Assembly (NCBI RefSeq): GCF_021130785.1
Contig: NW_025778902.1
Location: 62,001 to 126,000 of the forward strand
Direction: 5' to 3'
Origin: Homalodisca vitripennis
Taxonomy: Eukaryota; Arthropoda; Insecta; Hemiptera; Cicadellidae
Length of the DNA stretch: 64,000 nucleotides
In this document: positions 59,901 to 64,000 of the stretch, piece by piece
How the letters are laid out: each line of letters begins with the position of its first letter
Position numbering within the stretch: position 1 is the first letter of the stretch
Translations under genes and position numbers: made by a program
Notes under the pieces: model-generated
The model's database searches: none
Told to the model about the DNA's origin: nothing
Seen by the model: the letters and a program-made list of their open reading frames with translations, nothing else

Positions 59901-60808
59901 GCTGATTGTGCTTGCTGCTTTTACGAGGATGACCAGCAACGCAGTTGGGGCTGACAACATAACCTTTGCGCTTTCTAAAAGATACATTGCCAATCACCCT
60001 TCCTGTTTTAGTAGTCCATTTTCAATTATTCTTTAAATTCATTCTGTCTTTCCCTTAACCTGGAAGAATGCTTTAGTTCGTCCGTTGAGAAAAGTGTCTA
60101 ATTCCGCAATCCCCTTCTGACCTACGTCCAATCAGTAATTCTCCCTAGTCTCTCCAATGCCTTGAAAGAGTGGTACATCAACAAAATTTCATCTTATCTG
60201 AATACCTATACCATCTTGTCTAAATGGCAGTCCTGGATTCAGGCCTAATCACAGCACCACCACAACCCTAATTAAAATTACTGATGATATCAGATTGGCA
60301 ATGGACAAGAGGGACTAATCACCATTTTACTGCTTTTTGACTTTTCCAAAGCCTTTGACTGTGTTTATTACCCCCTTCTCCTCATGAAAATTGAAGAAGT
60401 ATGGTTTCTTCCGATGGGTGTGTTAACTGGGTCAAATCGTATCTTACTGGGCGACAGCAATGTGTCAAAGAAGGGGAAACAATATCGGAATGGAAAACCG
60501 TAACACGGGGTGTTCCACAGGGCTCTGTTCTTGGGCCCCTATTGTTCTCACTTTACACTAATGACGTCACATCTATTATAAGGCACTCTAAGTTTCATCT
60601 TTATGCCGATGATTTACAAATTTACGTACACTGTTCGCCTGATGAACTGAACACGTTTATGGTTCTGCTCAATCACGACATTGAATCAATTGCTTGTTGG
60701 GCAAATAAACATGGGCTAAAATTAAATGAAGACAAAACGCAGGCAATGGTATTGGGAAACCCAAGACTGATCGACCGTTTGGACCTTCAACGTTGCACCA
60801 AAAACTGA
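59900..60808 (+). pseudogene. LINE-C reverse transcriptase domain, frameshifted
   Basis: Early RT blocks are visible in alternating frames: FPLTWKNALVRPLRKVSNSA, then LRPISILPSLSNALERVV, then SGFRPNHSTTTTLIKI. Motif A is F-S-K-A-F-D (about 60,340-60,360). The longest intact frame (60,401-60,808) carries WVKSYLTGRQQCV, motif B GVPQGSVLGPLLFSLYTNDV, motif C YADD (60,602-60,613) and the downstream KHGLKLNEDKTQAMVLG. Both catalytic aspartates of YADD are intact, yet several frameshifts upstream rule out a working enzyme. The enzyme copies element RNA at the nicked target. Confidence 0.85.
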
Positions 60809-60879
60809 AACTCAATAACCACGTACTAAATTTTCAAAACAAACTGAAAAAAAACCTTGGTTCTTACTATGAGCTCAAA

Positions 60880-61575
60880 TCTTAAGTGGAGTGACCAGGT
60901 TACGGTAACGTGTAATAGAATAATTTGCTGGCATTCACAGTTTAAAGCGTTTGCTTTATATCTACCATTCAGTGTCAAGGTTTATGCTGGTTAAAACTCT
61001 CATACTGCCACACTTTAACTACTGTGACGCTGTGATCAATGACATGAACTGTTGAGCTTTCGGACAGGCTTCAACGTGCTCAAAACTATTGTATCAGATT
61101 TATTTTCAATCTCAAGACGTTAATGAGCATGTGACTCCATTTTTTCAAACAGCTATCGCTTCTGAAACTTCAACAACTTCGCCAACTTCACATTCTTTCA
61201 ACTCTACATTCAGTTATCAAAAAACAAGTCACCTGTTTACCTGTCCGAACATTTCAAATTTATTTCCGATATAAAGTGAGCGACCTACGAGAAGGGGATC
61301 CACCTTACTGTCAATTCCTGTTTCATCGATCGAACTTCTTCAGTAAGTCGTTCACTGTTCAGGCATGTCGCCTCTGGAACTCTCTTCCTGATGATATACG
61401 TATTATAGAGGGGCCGAGCTCGTTTTGGGGCAAAGGTCAAGGACTTGTTGCTGGCCGGTCTGTGGGGGTGACGGGTGGCGGTGCTCGTGGCGTGCTTTGT
61501 GGTCGGGCTGTGTGTTTTGAGAGAATGAATGTAGTAATAACGAGAAATTCTTTAAAAAGTAATCTGTTAATTTAA
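60880..61575 (+). pseudogene. LINE-C ORF2 C-terminal region
   Basis: Pieces such as LILPHFNYCDAVINDM, then RSNFFSKSFTVQACRLWNSL with PDDIRI, match the conserved C-terminal region of CR1/Jockey-group ORF2. They fall in different frames with stops between. The last open frame (61,276-61,575) ends in a Gly- and Val-rich tail that does not look conserved. Confidence 0.7.
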
Positions 61576-61834
61576 GTTTTAATTTAACTTTGTTTGAATT
61601 TTTCTACATATTAAGCTGATAAAATTTTATTTTTAATTATTAAATAGTATGTATAATATTTTGGTTAATTTTTAAGCATTTATTTTAATTTAAAATTTGT
61701 TATTAGTTAAGATCATTCACTGTACATATATCTGTATATTATGTGAGGTTGAGTGGTTAGAGAGGGCTAAATAGACCTAACTCCGCCTCTTAAATAAAGG
61801 CATATTTCATTTCATTTCATTTCATTTCATTTCA
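61576..61834 (+). repeat. LINE-C 3' region and ATTTC microsatellite tail
   Basis: AT-rich 3' untranslated sequence ends with CCTAACTCCGCCTCTTAAAT and AAAGGCAT, followed by an (ATTTC)n run at about 61,804-61,834. A short pentanucleotide tail of this kind is usual for LINE 3' ends and fixes the orientation and end of the insertion. Confidence 0.8.
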
Positions 61835-63130
61835 AAAACTAGCTCTCAAGAAAACTAATAAAAGATATACAAATTAATATGAAAAACTGCAAAATTAACA
61901 ATCTCCAGCACATAATTTGTTTTTGAATTTTTAGGAAAATATTAATGCTACAAACAATAACACATTTTCTAGCCTTACCTCATACGATATATAAATATAA
62001 TTTTTTTAAAGATAAAAACATGTGAAAATCTGTAGTCAGGATCGATTTAACAGTAATAGCATTTTTAAGTAAGATGCATTGTGCGCTAATTATGAATTAT
62101 TCATATATTTATATTGATGAATAACGAATTAAAAAATTAGATACGTATTAACTGACCAATGCTTGGGAACATACAATATATTGTAAAATTTTAAGAATAT
62201 TGATTATATTCGACTTCGAGATTCATTCCTAAAGTTATAACAAATTTGTTATGCTTAATCAAGGTTTGTATTCTTCGTTCGCGCAAAACTGAGTTGTTGC
62301 CCTATCAAAGTTTTCTAAGTTATAATAACATTGCAGCTCTTTTTAAAACTAAAATATTAAAAATATATTGTCCTAGGGAAGAAGAGCTCGTTATTTAAAT
62401 GATATAAAGAATCAAAGATATTGTAATAATAATGTAGATGATACAATAATATCAGTCTTATGGCTAAACTGGAAGAATAATTAAAAAGGTAGAGCCTAAC
62501 CGATGTATTTTGAAACAAAAAAAATAGAAACGTCATATAAGTAACAGAAAAATAACTCCTCCAATTACCTTCTAACTTTGACTGCATTAGTTACACAAGA
62601 GATAACCCATCCAATACTACAAATTAAAGAATGGCAAAAGTGAGCGTTCTAACTGACATCTTGTGGTTTGAAAGACTGTAGTGTGGGGCGATCAGGCTCT
62701 TGTGGAGTGAACTTATCGTCTCTCACTTGCTCCATTGATGTGTAGCTTGTGCTGTATCTGTTCGCAACTATAGTCCGTTTCGTAGATTCATCGCTGCTGT
62801 CCGTGGTAGAGAAATTATAGAGGGCGATCTCGAAATTAGCGCCGCCACTCGTCAAGACACTTAGGTACTTTTTAACTGAGAGTACAGTTGTTTTTCTTGA
62901 AAACCTACGAATATGATAAAAGGAGATCGTATATGAGTACGCAATGATTGTAATGTATACCTCACGTCGGACCTGAGAACTAAAACTAATCCTATGGGAC
63001 TCACCTCGGCCTTATGAATAATTTTATTTTTTGTGTATTTACTACAATCAAACCTTCTAACTTTGATATTTTTCTGGTTTAGCGATTAAATATAATCTTA
63101 GGCTTTAAATATAACAGCGGGTTTGCAAAC
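61835..63130. other. AT-rich interval, nothing recognised
   Basis: Frames at 62,357-62,587 and 62,649-62,855 (both minus) are short. The latter contains an FEIALYNFSTTDSSDESTKR stretch without a recognised domain. No RNA gene or element end was identified. Confidence 0.4.
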
Positions 63131-63290
63131 ATGTGATGACGTCATTAGTAAGTCAAAAGCTCGTTATCACCGCACTCACGACTTTAATGTGAAAGATTTA
63201 ACTGCGTTTCTCTTCTCATTAAGTCGAATCTTGTCGAACTAAATTTGAAGATAACACAGAATGTGTGGATTTTTCATCAGTAATTAACAA
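63130..63290 (+). repeat. R2-related repeat, distal copy
   Basis: Begins with TGACGTCATTAGTA (63,137 onward), then CTCGTTATCA and AACTGCGTTTCTCTTCTCAT. It shares these blocks with 24,890-25,030 and 50,960-51,060. Confidence 0.55.
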
Positions 63291-63333
63291 ACTCCTATGA
63301 AACTCTGTTCAAATACAATAGCTAAAGACACTA

Positions 63334-63335
<2 letters not shown>

Positions 63336-63376
<41 letters not shown>
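63336..63376. repeat. AT dinucleotide microsatellite
   Basis: About 20 uninterrupted AT units. No function implied. Confidence 0.9.
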
Positions 63377-63379
<3 letters not shown>

Positions 63380-64000
63380 GATATTTTAGTTGTAATTGTA
63401 TATAAAACTCTTAATTTAATTATTACTTCAGTTTCTAATTCAATGATGCATTGTGAATTAAATGAGAAGTCTATATATAACAAAGAAATCAATAAATTAC
63501 TGGAAGTTACAAAATATCAATTTGTAATTTTAAAGTAAAAATAATAAGCAGTAATATTAAGAAAATGTGTTTTATGGGTTTTAAACAATGTTTCTGCAGT
63601 AGAATTTACTTAATGTTCAAATTCTCTAAGAGAAATAACTATATGGTGAATAAAGTACGAGAGAGGTTCGGAATATAAGTAGCCTAAGTTAAATTAAACG
63701 TTATAAGTAACTTTAAGAGGTTTTTATACGCATTTGGAAGAACAGCTCTAATAATATTTATTAATACGATTAAAATTAAAATTTTACATTTATCATAACT
63801 AAGTAGAAGTTTTTCAATGAGTAAAATTCTGACGCATATGCACATAATCACGTTTTCAGCGGCGACAAAGGTTGACACCACTCTAGTGGCTGTGTTATTT
63901 GTTTGACATTCACATGATCGCATGTTTCATTGGCTAGCGATGCGTTTTAAAAAATTTCGTTACCATAATGGTACTTGGTAAGGCACTTTAGAAGAGTCCC
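63380..64000. other. AT-rich end of window, nothing firm
   Basis: One short minus-strand frame (63,684-63,923) has no recognisable domain. The final 100 bases are less AT-rich but too short to interpret. Confidence 0.4.

Larger units (their letters stand above)
57040..61834 (+). mobile_element. LINE-C: nearly full-length, frameshifted non-LTR retrotransposon
   Basis: Contains in order a GC-rich 5' region, an L1-like ORF1 (about 57,395-58,069), an inter-ORF region, the ORF2 endonuclease (from about 58,620), a connector, reverse transcriptase with motifs A, B and C, a C-terminal region ending near 61,425, a 3' untranslated region and an ATTTC microsatellite tail. The motif set (YADDLQIY, GVPQGSVLGPLLF, late RLWNSLPDDI) and the pentanucleotide tail suit the CR1/L2/Kiri/Jockey assemblage; the exact clade needs a tree. 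Many frameshifts and stops show it is inactive. The 5' boundary is uncertain and no target duplication was found. Confidence 0.85.

Overview
The window looks like repeat-rich nuclear DNA of an arthropod, most likely an insect. It is strongly AT-rich and has no operons or bacterial-type coding density. Almost all recognisable coding sequence is decayed non-LTR retrotransposon (LINE). I would lean towards a hemipteran, but nothing here proves it. I found no host protein gene, rRNA, canonical tRNA or CRISPR array that I could defend.

Layout. 1-2,130 (perhaps to 2,440) holds a minus-strand LINE remnant (LINE-A) with an SGNH/GDSL-esterase-like ORF1 and the start of the endonuclease of ORF2, cut by the window edge. 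2,440-5,390 is AT-rich with nothing firm. 5,390-8,196 is a 5'-truncated plus-strand LINE (LINE-B): the end of its reverse transcriptase, four tandem units of about 203 bp, a terminal hairpin and an AAAT-rich tail. 8,383-50,687 is a 42.3-kb imperfect inverted repeat: two collinear arms of about 19 kb in opposite orientation around a spacer of about 4.1 kb (27,999-32,115). 50,688-57,000 is AT-rich with dispersed and tandem repeats. 57,000-61,834 is a nearly full-length but frameshifted LINE (LINE-C) with ORF1, endonuclease, reverse transcriptase, C-terminal region and an ATTTC tail. 61,835-64,000 is AT-rich with one more dispersed repeat and an AT microsatellite.

The inverted repeat is the main structure. 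In one hand-aligned stretch of about 265 bp I count about 20 mismatches (roughly 92% identity), and anchors stay collinear from the outer ends almost to the centre. The arms differ by discrete events: a 1.04-kb segment bounded by an 8-bp direct repeat and two smaller segments in the left arm only; a 214-bp unit present four times in the right arm and once in the left; a 245-bp tandem duplication in the right arm only; and a locally inverted segment of about 0.65 kb at the inner end of the right arm.

The sequence also suggests how the palindrome formed. A dispersed repeat (here R1) is split between the outside of the left boundary (8,213-8,381) and the inner end of the left arm (26,530-27,998). 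Reversing 8,383-27,998 rejoins it. A plausible history is a direct duplication of about 19 kb followed by inversion of one copy. Dispersed repeats named here for bookkeeping are R1, R2 (often starting with a TGACGTCA palindrome), R3 (a tandem cluster near 53-54 kb) and R4. These are mobile-element and structural sequences; I see no set of genes working together.
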